Source: an uncultured Prevotellaceae bacterium (GTDB taxonomy: Bacteria; Bacteroidota; Bacteroidia; Bacteroidales; Bacteroidaceae). Taken from it: 40,218 bases of DNA. Below the pieces are notes generated by a model. That model did no database searches and was not told the DNA's origin. It saw only the letters and a program-made list of their open reading frames with translations. Position numbers and translations under genes: made by a program. Numbering within the stretch: position 1 is the first letter of the stretch; each line of letters opens with the position of its first letter. Of the stretch, positions 9,201-15,156 are shown one piece after another. The DNA lies in the NCBI GenBank assembly GCA_902786665.1, contig CADADN010000038.1:1-40218 (forward strand). The letters run 5' to 3'.

Positions 9201-9627
9201 AATCACTTGCAAGGGCGGACTGAACATGAAGCCGCGTTATGTGGTGGACGACGTGGAGGAAATCACCAAGTTCAGGACGGGCTCCGAAACCCTCGACCAA
9301 CTCAATGTGCCACGCTACAAGGATGTCACCGCCCAGGTGAGGACAGAGGTGCTCGACAGCTACACGAAATTCGTCGATTACTTCTTCGCGCTCAACAAGA
9401 AATACAGTTTCGCCAAATACCTCGGCGTCTCCAACGAGAGGGAGTTCGCCAAGTTCCGCACCGTCCTCACCGAGAAGGCGGAGCAGGACTTCAACAAGGC
9501 CATCGAGGCTCGCAACGACAGCATGACGGAGGAGGAGAATCCCGAACTGAAGGACTCGCTCTTCTTCATCCCGCTCACCGGCGGACTCTGCCGTCTCGCT
9601 CTCTATATCGCAGAAAACCCGGCATAG
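6211..9627 (+). CDS. Large protein with actin/Hsp70-type ATPase core
   Basis: 1138 residues. The ATPase signatures lie in the second half: phosphate-1 'AIDFGTTNTH' near residues 585-594, phosphate-2 'SMDIGGGTTDF' at 812-822, and an adenosine-type 'ITVSGTASK' near 950-958. The first ~580 residues match nothing I recognise. Between the two phosphate loops there are more than 200 residues, and about 180 follow the adenosine motif. No signal peptide is seen, so it is probably cytoplasmic. The layout differs from DnaK, MreB and ParM, which start with the phosphate-1 loop. Distant likeness to SrfB-type 'virulence factor' proteins is possible and could not be tested. It lies 48 nt after the tubulin-like gene, so a tubulin-type and an actin-type NTPase are predicted to be made from one transcript. 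Confidence 0.75.
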   Translation: MSYVFRFHKGSETIEGWQETGQIGTKDVEAIDDPNGAKASLPITSIPTPFAGFELAKTAFAYCAEAGVKGSSIYHKLAANALDVLEIFFGFRTKYARLFQIVVWDKANDLQRLAADGVPEHAAVAATLQLFLSQDGRSFNFSRMQFIYMLNYIGEGAQGQINIVGGTSPTSVCMASANDLSYVSDVYLSNYHLAFHPDDDGTYRSLVGRDREFREFVYLLAKQPEFNALYTEFHAYVDACFRADNDTEFKNRLNAMQPGMYGSLYQPLLAGSSQMMLPGDIPLMCLGGDRIDTDSDFRILSERSDSRLPLVLPAEPYFEPEMRYTTSLWNAHLMAPLFDKRPMEERTLPFDSTQYPYLTTDDIFEPYLIKTVFPINEAAFFTNFFRGNNRTADECQYLLPLKPEVMKYLSVKTLTGYAGNTSKPVFQLNDMPDGRIQAVINIPVQKGRFVTLHREYTAAQVDPDPDRLIWPIMECRFDLFLFPSYHVDDPTLEKPQRIYLVDEDTAGYKKEQFQYSVSAYKGNDAEPLRHTLVDRADKRRQFLTSKYFCLNEEFDYIVVSNTIASGILVPLYKNVRQGGKVFDFAIDFGTTNTHVEYKTDTDPEPQPLTITPDEVQVLSLNSTSQKAVEMIDQEGLESFFGGPAQSFMQEFVPVTVGQGEIARFPMRTNLCYRAGHSVEGREIFPLADYNIGFHYEKEDTYDYNETRPDLKWDSSRGNNLLVEAYFEEILMLIRNKVLLSGGFLNRTSITWFYPVCMQPYQIANLENSWNKLCQKLIAPQGYRLQKVAESLAPYYYYTKKEDVDAESRPVVSMDIGGGTTDFVVYHTGNTAALISSVRFAGNNIYGDFLGRGTEYNGFVKAFAPDFDMKLRDISGVSDVYAKSKRNSAEFISFLYSLDSNPRMEGRGVSFSEELRARQDLRVVLLLFYAAEVYYAAKLLEMRNLKTPAYITVSGTASKVLGLIGSIDALQTLATHIFNDVLGDDGKVELKLVDNPKEITCKGGLNMKPRYVVDDVEEITKFRTGSETLDQLNVPRYKDVTAQVRTEVLDSYTKFVDYFFALNKKYSFAKYLGVSNEREFAKFRTVLTEKAEQDFNKAIEARNDSMTEEENPELKDSLFFIPLTGGLCRLALYIAENPA

Positions 9628-9691
9628 GGCGGCTCTTGGAACCTATAGTTTCTCTATGGCTTATAGTGTTCCTATATCTCCGTTCTCAGTA

Positions 9692-9712
9692 GGCGACGGC
9701 TTTGCCGTCGCC
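9692..9712. repeat. Perfect 9-bp hairpin inside the operon
   Basis: GGCGACGGC-ttt-GCCGTCGCC lies in the 108-bp gap between the actin-like gene and the last gene of the operon. It is preceded by CTATAG/TATAGTG-type short repeats (9640-9680). There is no T-run after it, so full termination is unlikely. It could stabilise the upstream mRNA, lower expression of the last gene, or simply be a dispersed palindrome. Confidence 0.55.
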
Positions 9713-9735
9713 AGAAACCATTAAACAAACCACCT

Positions 9736-10338
9736 ATGGAAGTAGTGATATCGCTTTTTCTTTTCGCATTGGCCATCGGCTATGTGGAGTACAGGTTCAG
9801 GGCCATCCGTCGCGACACCGACAAGGAACAGTCGGGGGCTTTCGATTTCTTCGCCACCAAGGAGGAACTGAAAAAGGCGGTGAAGGAGTTGAAGGAACAG
9901 GCTGACGCCGACCGCTTGGCCGCCGACGAACGGATGGAGTCCATCGAGCAGAAGGCGTTCTATGCCGCTGAAGAGAAGAAAAAGGAGGAGGTGAAGAAAC
10001 AGCAGGCGCCAGTAGAGGACCCGGACCCTTCCGTGGTGTATTTCAAATGGCCGGCCGACGACGGCACTTTCGTAGATGCTCAGCGTCAGCGTTTCCAGAC
10101 GGAGGACACCTATTATATGTTCCGTCTCGATGACTCGCGCACCAAGGCGGAGTTCACCTTCGTCACCATGAGCGAGACGCAGCTCAGCAAGGCCAACAAC
10201 AGTTCGAAGAAATACATCGAAAGGGCTTGCTCTTTCGTCAACGCCAAATCCACCAAATACTCCTGCACGCCGGGCAAAGCCCATCTCGACCGCGGACGAT
10301 GGGTGGTGGACCTAAAGGCGAGAATAGAATATAAGTAA
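9736..10338 (+). CDS. Membrane-anchored coiled-coil protein, last gene of the vWA-tubulin-actin operon
   Basis: 200 residues. Residues 2-17 form one hydrophobic helix, followed by 'VEYRFRAIRRD', giving a cytoplasm-facing basic flank. Residues 40-90 are rich in E, K, Q and A with heptad spacing, predicting a coiled coil. A short proline linker (91-98) leads to a compact C-terminal domain of about 100 residues ('FKWPADDGTF...RGRWVVDLKARIEY') that I do not recognise. The architecture suits a membrane tether or filament adaptor for the cytoplasmic NTPases encoded upstream. The 108-bp gap to the previous gene, with a hairpin in it, is the longest in the operon, so its expression level may differ. 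No T-run terminator follows; the next 400 bp are repeats. Confidence 0.75.
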   Translation: MEVVISLFLFALAIGYVEYRFRAIRRDTDKEQSGAFDFFATKEELKKAVKELKEQADADRLAADERMESIEQKAFYAAEEKKKEEVKKQQAPVEDPDPSVVYFKWPADDGTFVDAQRQRFQTEDTYYMFRLDDSRTKAEFTFVTMSETQLSKANNSSKKYIERACSFVNAKSTKYSCTPGKAHLDRGRWVVDLKARIEYK

Positions 10339-10466
10339 ATTGAAAATTGAAGATTGAATAAAAATTGAAAATTGAAGATTGAAAATTGAAAATTAGGTGC
10401 GCACAGCCTTTTGCACACGATAATCTTCAATTTTCAATCTTTTAATTTTATCATTTTTCAATCTTT
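10337..10466. repeat. Facing TTGAAAAT / TTTTCAAT arrays
   Basis: Direct units of TTGAAAATTGAAGA at 10337-10397 are followed, after a 23-bp loop, by TTTTCAATCTT units at 10421-10466. The two halves are inverted copies. The same words recur at 154-175, 10634-10650, 10721-10748 and 30348-30404. Confidence 0.7.
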
Positions 10467-10514
10467 GAGCTCACTTTAAAAAGTCCTGTTTGTGCAAATA
10501 GCGGTGCTAATTAT

Positions 10515-10609
10515 CCCCTCCCCTCAAGGGGAGGGGCAGGGGTGGGGTCTGTAACTTGTTGTTTACAAGACTAATCCACCCCAACCCCACCCCTGCGATG
10601 GGAGGGGAG
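10515..10609. repeat. Inverted pair of hairpin + G-tail repeats without a gene between
   Basis: The left copy (10515-10548) is a CCCCTCCCC-tcaa-GGGGAGGGG hairpin followed by CAGGGGTGGGGT. The right copy (10576-10609) is the same on the other strand with a shorter hairpin. They enclose 27 bp containing CTTGT-tgttt-ACAAG. Other family members are at 11907-11940, 16361-16398, 16909-16945 and 19187-19223. Confidence 0.7.
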
Positions 10610-10661
10610 ATGTGCTCCGTCTTTTGCACACGAAAATTTTCAATTTTCAAAGTTGCGATTA

Positions 10662-10698
10662 AGCGAGAGCAGACCAAGCTTGCTTGGAGTCTGCCGAG
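10662..10698 (+). repeat. Dispersed GCGAGAGC...GCCGAG hairpin repeat, copy B
   Basis: Starts AGCGAGAGC, ends TCTGCCGAG, and folds as GCAGA-CCAAGC-tt-GCTTGG-AGTCTGC. Compared with copy A at 178-215, the loop-proximal pair C-G is T-A there, so the stem is kept while the bases differ. Confidence 0.6.
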
Positions 10699-10751
10699 TG
10701 TGAGCAACTTCGACCGAAGGCCAATTTTCAATTTTCAATTTTCAATTTTAA

Positions 10752-11651
10752 TCACACAAGGTGTGAAATGATGCTCTCACGGTCGCCGGGGAGCATGTCG
10801 ATGACGGGTATCTCTATCATCGTGTAGCAGCCGGGTTGCTGGCGCAGGGAGGCGCGTGCCACGTTGACGAGGACCTGTGCGGTGAGAGCGGGGTTGTTGA
10901 TGCTCATGGTGAACTCCATGCGCTGGTTTTGTGTCTGTCCGCTCACGCCTTTGCGCACCAGGTGCACGCCGTGGCCCATGTCCTTCACTTCATCCACCGA
11001 CTCCACTGCGAAGACGTGTGTCTCGTCGTTGGAGAAATAGGGGTCTGCCTTGATGGCGGCGGTCACCTCTTCCAACGAAGCTCCTTCTTCCAGTTCCACA
11101 TACACCATGCGGCGATGCAGTCCCTCGCCTTTGGGGATGGTCATGGAGAGGGCGTCTTTCACACCGGCCTTCGAACGCACGCACACGGAGTGGCCCATCG
11201 ACATGCCGGGACCGAAATTGGTGTAGGAGAGGCCTTTGGGGGCGAGGCTCTGCATCAACGTACGCACGATGCTGTCGCTTCCCGGGTCCCAACCGGCGGC
11301 GATGATGGAAACGGTGTTCGTAGATTTGTTGATGGGGGTCAGCGAGGCACGGTAGTCGAGGATGCTGGTGTGGATGTCGAAACTGTCGACGGTGTTGATG
11401 CCCAAGGGGAGGATTTTCTTCGCATATTCCTCACAACTACGCGTGGGGGTGGCGAGGATGGCCACGTCCACATCTTTTAATTCTGTGATGTCTTTCACCA
11501 CCTCGTAGGGAGCCAGCTCCGATGGTTTGTTGGCACTGCCGTTGCGACGGACGATGCCGGCAATCTCAAAGTCGGGTGCGGCCTCCAAGGCCTGGATGGT
11601 GAATTTGCCGATGTTGCCATAGCCCACAACGGCTGCTCTGATTTTCTTCAT
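10752..11651 (-). CDS. ddh: meso-diaminopimelate D-dehydrogenase
   Basis: 299 residues. The enzyme aminates L-2-amino-6-oxopimelate (tetrahydrodipicolinate) with NADPH and ammonia to give meso-diaminopimelate in one step, for lysine and peptidoglycan. The N-terminal Rossmann motif is 'AAVVGYGNIGKFTIQAL', with 'GIVRR' as the NADP-binding arginines after strand 2. 'DSFDIH', 'AAGWDPGSDS' and 'FGPGMSMGHS' are characteristic substrate-binding segments of Ddh. The length is slightly shorter than that of the well-studied actinobacterial enzyme. The gene stands alone. Its stop codon lies in a perfect TCACAC-ctt-GTGTGA palindrome (10752-10766) followed by AT-rich DNA on the minus strand, a possible weak terminator. 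The start ATG fits the Rossmann fold beginning directly after MKKIR. Confidence 0.93.
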   Translation of the reverse strand: MKKIRAAVVGYGNIGKFTIQALEAAPDFEIAGIVRRNGSANKPSELAPYEVVKDITELKDVDVAILATPTRSCEEYAKKILPLGINTVDSFDIHTSILDYRASLTPINKSTNTVSIIAAGWDPGSDSIVRTLMQSLAPKGLSYTNFGPGMSMGHSVCVRSKAGVKDALSMTIPKGEGLHRRMVYVELEEGASLEEVTAAIKADPYFSNDETHVFAVESVDEVKDMGHGVHLVRKGVSGQTQNQRMEFTMSINNPALTAQVLVNVARASLRQQPGCYTMIEIPVIDMLPGDRESIISHLV

Positions 11652-11727
11652 ATTGCAAAAATTATAAAAATGATACGATTTTCCGTTGAAAATATGTCTC
11701 TTGTCGCACTTTTCGTATTTCAGCTTG

Positions 11728-11735
11728 CAAAATTA
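11728..11735 (-). promoter_or_regulatory. Possible -7 element of ddh
   Basis: On the minus strand TAATTTTG, matching TAnnTTTG, lies 77 nt upstream of the ddh start. The nearest upstream TTTG (minus strand, 11759-11762) gives a 23-nt spacer, longer than usual. Confidence 0.4.
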
Positions 11736-11906
11736 CATATTTTCAAGGAAAAACATAACAAAATGATAATTTTTTTGCGGAGTTAACGAAGTTAATGAAG
11801 TTTTCGCTTCGCTTGAAGTTAGAGACAATAGTCTGATGGGATGAAGAAGTTGTCGCTTCGCCACTTCCAATCATTCGTGCAAAACAAAGAATGTGTTGTA
11901 ACTTAC

Positions 11907-11940
11907 TTCCCCTCTAAAATTAGAGGGGTCAGGGGGGCGT
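11907..11940 (+). repeat. Hairpin + G-tail repeat copy
   Basis: CCCCTCTAA-AATTAGAGGGG followed by TCAGGGGGGCG. It has the same architecture as the copies at 10515, 10576, 16361, 16909 and 19187: a CCCCTC/GAGGGG hairpin with a G-rich tail on one side. Confidence 0.6.
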
Positions 11941-12000
11941 TGACAAACCACAACACCCTATCATCCACACTTCATCCTCGGGGGACATTTATGATCTTTT

Positions 12001-12024
12001 GGGCGGGCACAAGCCCCGCCCCTA
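12001..12024 (+). repeat. GGGCGG-ACAAG-CCGCCC dispersed hairpin, copy 1
   Basis: GGGCGGGCACAAG followed by CCCCGCCCCTAC. Related copies lie at 19232-19256 (same strand) and 24407-24430 (opposite strand), all between genes. Confidence 0.65.
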
Positions 12025-12050
12025 CGACTTTCGGGGTCTTTTTGAGAATA

Positions 12051-12099
12051 ACAAATCGGGCGGAAATTGCAATTTTTTGCAAGTTTCCGCCCGATTTGT
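12051..12099. terminator. Strong 16-bp hairpin, possible bidirectional terminator
   Basis: The left arm 12051-12066 (ACAAATCGGGCGGAAA) and the right arm 12084-12099 pair perfectly over 16 bp; inside them TTGCAA words allow further pairing. The outer flanks lack a long T-run, so termination is a guess. It may instead be a dispersed palindrome. Confidence 0.4.
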
Positions 12100-12502
12100 T
12101 GCTTGTTTCACTATTTATATATATCTATTCAACAGTAAGATATAAAAGAAATGATTCACTTGATACCTCATACTTTTGTGTGTATATAGCATTAGGAATA
12201 AGATGGAAAAAATAACAAGACAAGTGAAAAGAAATGTACCCAAAAATCCTTTTCTCAAAAAAACGCCCCCAAAAGATGGTGTTTTGAAAAATATTCCCCA
12301 TTTTTCTGGTCGCATTGCTCGATGGATGTGCTCTTGGCATAGGGCACCATCGTTCGGGTGTGCACTACATCATGGAATAGCGTCACACGATGCTTTGTCG
12401 AATGGCTATCGGGAAAGTTTTAATTAATAATTTTGTCTGTAATCGCCGAAAATCGGAAGAGTTTTCGTAATTTTGCCGTCGTAAACAGTAAAAAGTAATA
12501 TT

Positions 12503-12760
12503 ATGCCAGAGATTAGTAGATTCTACGGAATTATCATCTATATGTACATTGATGACCATAATCCACCGCATTTCCATGTGTGGTATGATGACTATGAGGC
12601 AGAAATCACGATTAAGGACGGCATAGTAACGGGTTCTCTGCCCCGCCGTGCCCTGCGACTTGTTTATGAATGGCTCGACCAGCACCGCGACGAACTGATG
12701 GAGAACTGGGAGCGACTGTCGAACTACGAAGCCGCTAAGAAGATAGAACCACTGAAATAA
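12503..12760 (+). CDS. DUF4160 family protein
   Basis: 85 residues, cytoplasmic. It has the DUF4160 layout: 'MPEISRFYGIIIYMYIDDHNPPHFHV' with the conserved Y...D.NPPHFH core, then 'YDDYEAEITIKDGIVTGSLPRRALRLVYEWL...HRDELMENW'. The function is unknown. DUF4160 genes are very often followed by a DUF2442 gene, as here (86 nt downstream), and the pair is often suspected to be a toxin-antitoxin-like module without proof known to me. A TAATTTTG -7-like motif lies at 12468-12475. The stop codon overlaps the first base of dispersed repeat copy C. Confidence 0.85.
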   Translation: MPEISRFYGIIIYMYIDDHNPPHFHVWYDDYEAEITIKDGIVTGSLPRRALRLVYEWLDQHRDELMENWERLSNYEAAKKIEPLK

Positions 12761-12794
12761 GCGAGAGTAGAGTAAGTTTACTAGCTATACCGAG
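12760..12794 (+). repeat. Dispersed GCGAGAGC...CCGAG hairpin repeat, copy C (diverged)
   Basis: It starts AGCGAGAGT at the last base of the DUF4160 stop codon and ends ACCGAG. The hairpin is kept as AGTAA-gt-TTACT although most bases differ from copies A and B. Confidence 0.5.
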
Positions 12795-12846
12795 AAACAG
12801 TGTCTGAATGAAATTCAACCGTTAATGTAATAAGGAGGACAAGAAT

Positions 12847-13116
12847 ATGATGACGAAAAATCCATTGCTCAAAATTGTTTTAGCCGAGTACGTAAGCGGC
12901 TATACCCTGCGACTTACGTTCAATACAGGTGAAGTGCGGTTAGTGGACTTTACTCCACTGATGCAGAAAGGTATCTGCCGTAAGTTACAAGACCTTGAAT
13001 ACTTCAAGTCATTTCGCCTCGACCCATTCACAGTCGACTGGAACGACGAAATCGGATTCGCTCCAAGATATTTGTATGAAAGAGGGATAGGCAGCGAAAA
13101 TTTTGTAAATCAATAA
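12847..13116 (+). CDS. DUF2442 family protein
   Basis: 89 residues, cytoplasmic. It shows the DUF2442 pattern: 'YTLRLTFNTGEVRLVDFTPLM', 'FKSFRLDPFTVDWNDEIGFAPRYLYE'. A clear AAGGAGGA ribosome-binding site lies 7 nt upstream of the ATG pair at 12847/12850; either Met could be used. It is paired with the DUF4160 gene upstream, a recurrent arrangement. Its function is unknown, possibly DNA- or partner-binding. Confidence 0.85.
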   Translation: MMTKNPLLKIVLAEYVSGYTLRLTFNTGEVRLVDFTPLMQKGICRKLQDLEYFKSFRLDPFTVDWNDEIGFAPRYLYERGIGSENFVNQ

Positions 13117-13124
13117 TTGAAATT

Positions 13125-13202
13125 ATGGACAACGAAGTATTGAAATCTATTGTTAAACAATTATGTGACAACAAGGCTGTTTTAGATGTGAATTTCGCTT
13201 AG
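13125..13202 (+). CDS. 25-codon open frame after the DUF4160/DUF2442 pair
   Basis: ATG at 13125 to TAG at 13200-13202 encodes MDNEVLKSIVKQLCDNKAVL and five more residues. It starts 8 nt after the DUF2442 stop and ends shortly before a terminator, so it is in the same transcript. It could be a small third gene, the start of a truncated gene, or chance. No ribosome-binding site as good as that of DUF2442 is seen. Confidence 0.2.
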   Translation: MDNEVLKSIVKQLCDNKAVLDVNFA

Positions 13203-13231
13203 AGCAGTAAACTGTCTCAATGCACTATAGC

Positions 13232-13275
13232 TATGGGCTTATAGGTTTGATAAATCTGCAAGCCCATATTTTTTG
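13232..13275 (+). terminator. Rho-independent terminator of the DUF4160/DUF2442 unit
   Basis: TATGGGCTT (13232-13240) pairs with AAGCCCATA (13260-13268), with a 19-nt loop that can pair further, followed by a run of T (13267-13274). Confidence 0.6.
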
Positions 13276-13324
13276 CACTTTACAATCAGAAATATGGTTA
13301 AAAACTTTACGATTATAAAAAGTA

Positions 13325-13386
13325 CTATTGTCCTTAACTTCTCTAACTTCTTTAACTCCTTTAACTTCTTTAACTTCGCTAACTTC
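13325..13386. repeat. Degenerate tandem array (TCTTTAACTTC-type)
   Basis: CTCTAACTTCTTTAACTCC-like words recur for about 60 bp. The vocabulary overlaps with the CTTTAACTCC arrays at 18955-19065 and 39950-40110. Confidence 0.65.
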
Positions 13387-13387
13387 A

Positions 13388-13423
13388 AAAAAATCCGCAG
13401 GCTGTCAAGCCTGCGGATTTTTG
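13388..13423. terminator. Bidirectional terminator downstream of the acyl-CoA dehydrogenase gene
   Basis: AAAAATCCGCAGGCT-gtca-AGCCTGCGGATTTTT is a nearly perfect GC-rich hairpin with A/T runs at both ends, lying 15 nt from the stop of the minus-strand gene at 13439. It can end the etf operon on the minus strand and anything arriving on the plus strand. Confidence 0.8.
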
Positions 13424-13438
13424 CAAAAAAGTCTTCTC

Positions 13439-15151
13439 TTATTCAGCCCTGAAATGCTCCAGGTCGTCAGCTTTCAGGTTCTTGATGTAGGCGTGATGCC
13501 CTCTGCATTCGGCTTCTGCGTGGCGCACATACACGTTGGCGCTCTTGGCGAAGAGTTCCGGGGCGCGTGTGGCGTCGTCGAGGATGAGGAGCGACATGAT
13601 GATGTCGGCGGTCATCTCGTAGAGGCGGCGTGCCACGAAGTCGGTCTTCTCTTGGTTGTTCTCTTCCTTCACTTCGCCGAGCACCTCCTCATAGAGGGTG
13701 ACCATTTCTGCCACGCGTGCTTTCAGCGCCTTCAGGTCGTCGGCCACTTCGCTTTCAAGCATCTCTTGGATGATGGAGAGGTAGGTGCCGTTGGTGATGT
13801 AGCGCAGGGCTGCCACCACTTGGAGCTGTGTCGTTCCCTCGTAGATGGAGAAGATGCGGGCGTCGCGGTAGAGGCGCTGGCACTTGTACTCCATGATGAA
13901 GCCGGAACCTCCGTGGATGGAGATGGCGTCGTAGGCGTTCTGGTTGGCGTATTCTGAGTTCATACCTTTTGCCAGCGGTGTGAAGGCGTCGGCAAAACGG
14001 GTGTATTTCTTCATTTCCTGGCGCTCTTCAGGCGTGAGGCTCTTCGTCTCGCGCTGGATGTCCTCCAGGGCTTTGTACAAGTCCACATAACGGGCGGTTT
14101 GGTAGAGCAACGAGCGGCCGGCGTCCAACTTCGCCTTCATCCTTGAAAGCATGTCGTAGACGGCGGGGAAGTTGATGATTTTCTGGCTGAACTGCTGACG
14201 CTCGCGGGCGTATTTCAGACCTTCGTTGAGCGCTTCCTGCTCCACGCCGACGCTCTGTGCGGCGATGCCCAGGCGGGCGCCGTTCATCAGGGCCATCACA
14301 TACTTGATGAGTCCCATGCGGGTGCTGCCGCAGAGTTCGGCCTTGGCGTTCTTGTAGGTCAACTCGCAGGTGGGTGAACCATGGATGCCGAGTTTGTGCT
14401 CGATGTGGCGCACATCGACGCCGCCGTTGCGCTTGTCGTAGATGAACATGGAGAGGCCGCGACCGTCGTGGGTGCCTTCCTCGGAGCGGGCGAGCACCAG
14501 GTGGATGTCGCTGTCGCCGTTGGTGATGAAGCGTTTCACACCGTTCAGGCGCCAGCAGTTCTCCTTCTCGTCGAAGGTGGCTTTCAGCATCACGCGCTGC
14601 AGGTCGCTGCCGGCATCGGGCTCGGTGAGGTCCATCGACATCGTCTCTCCAGCACATATGCGGGGGATGTATTTCTGGCGCTGCTCCTCGGAACCAAACT
14701 CATACAAGGTGTCGATGCACGACTGGAGGCTCCAGATGTTCTGGAATCCGGCGTCGGCGGCTGAAATCACCTCGTTGAGCATGGAGAAGACGACGTTGGG
14801 AAGGTTCAGGCCGCCGTAGCGACGGGGCATCGACACACCGTGAAGGCCGGCCTTGCGTGTGGCGTCGATGTTCTCGAAGGTTTTCGAGGCATAGATCATG
14901 CGTCCGTTCTCCAGGTGCGGCCCTTCGAGGTCCACGCTCTCGGAGTTAGGCTCGAGGATGTTGCCAGCCACGTCGCCGGTGATGTCGAGGATGCGCTTGT
15001 AGTTCTCTATGGCGTCCTCGTAGTCCACGGGGGCGTCGGGATATTCTTTGGCATCGGCATAGCCGCGTTCTTTCAGGTCAACGATGCGCTTCATCAGTGG
15101 GTGGTCCAAGTGGAACGCAATCTCGGGGTGGTCACTATAATAGTTTGCCAT
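13439..15151 (-). CDS. Acyl-CoA dehydrogenase
   Basis: 570 residues. This FAD enzyme oxidises acyl-CoA to enoyl-CoA and passes electrons to the electron-transfer flavoprotein encoded upstream in the same operon. Visible signatures are 'TEPDAGSDL' in the N-terminal/middle domain, 'KRFITNGDSDIHLVLAR' (substrate and flavin region), 'KLGIHGSPTCEL', 'QFSQKIINFPAVYDML' and 'SIHGGSGFIMEYKCQRLYRDARIFSIYEGTTQLQ' split across the C-terminal FAD-binding domain. The protein is longer than the usual 380-400 residues: about 100 residues follow the catalytic domain, typical of a Bacteroidetes subgroup. The chain length of the substrate cannot be told. It is the last gene of the etfB-etfA operon and is followed by a strong terminator. 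Confidence 0.9.
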   Translation of the reverse strand: MANYYSDHPEIAFHLDHPLMKRIVDLKERGYADAKEYPDAPVDYEDAIENYKRILDITGDVAGNILEPNSESVDLEGPHLENGRMIYASKTFENIDATRKAGLHGVSMPRRYGGLNLPNVVFSMLNEVISAADAGFQNIWSLQSCIDTLYEFGSEEQRQKYIPRICAGETMSMDLTEPDAGSDLQRVMLKATFDEKENCWRLNGVKRFITNGDSDIHLVLARSEEGTHDGRGLSMFIYDKRNGGVDVRHIEHKLGIHGSPTCELTYKNAKAELCGSTRMGLIKYVMALMNGARLGIAAQSVGVEQEALNEGLKYARERQQFSQKIINFPAVYDMLSRMKAKLDAGRSLLYQTARYVDLYKALEDIQRETKSLTPEERQEMKKYTRFADAFTPLAKGMNSEYANQNAYDAISIHGGSGFIMEYKCQRLYRDARIFSIYEGTTQLQVVAALRYITNGTYLSIIQEMLESEVADDLKALKARVAEMVTLYEEVLGEVKEENNQEKTDFVARRLYEMTADIIMSLLILDDATRAPELFAKSANVYVRHAEAECRGHHAYIKNLKADDLEHFRAE

Positions 15152-15156
15152 TGTTC

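Larger units (their letters stand above)
10339..10751. other. Repeat-rich intergenic DNA between two convergent units
   Basis: No gene is seen. In order: TTGAAAATTGAAGA-type units (10337-10397) facing TTTTCAATCTT units (10421-10466), which can form a long AT-rich hairpin; an inverted pair of hairpin plus G-tail repeats (10515-10548 and 10576-10609); TTTTCAAT units (10634-10650); dispersed hairpin repeat copy B (10662-10698); and more TTTTCAAT units (10721-10748). The facing arrays could end transcription from either side. Confidence 0.65.
11652..12502. other. 850-bp intergenic region, repeats and hairpins, no convincing gene
   Basis: Contents: the ddh upstream region; GAAGTTAACGAAGTT-type short repeats (11778-11822); a hairpin plus G-tail repeat (11907-11940); a GGGCGG hairpin repeat (12001-12024); a 16-bp perfect hairpin (12051-12099); and AT-rich DNA with -7-like motifs TACTTTTG (12171-12178) and TAATTTTG (12428-12435, 12468-12475). 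Frames at 11841-12215 and 12176-12427 are open but their products look like translated repeats and have no recognisable domain. Confidence 0.6.

Noticed and set aside
11841-12215. 124-codon plus-strand frame downstream of ddh's upstream region
   Set aside because: It runs through a hairpin plus G-tail repeat, a GGGCGG hairpin and a 16-bp palindrome; the protein has no recognisable domain.
12176-12427. 83-codon plus-strand frame before the DUF4160 gene
   Set aside because: No domain, mixed composition, and -7-like motifs for the next gene lie just after it. It cannot be fully excluded as a small gene.
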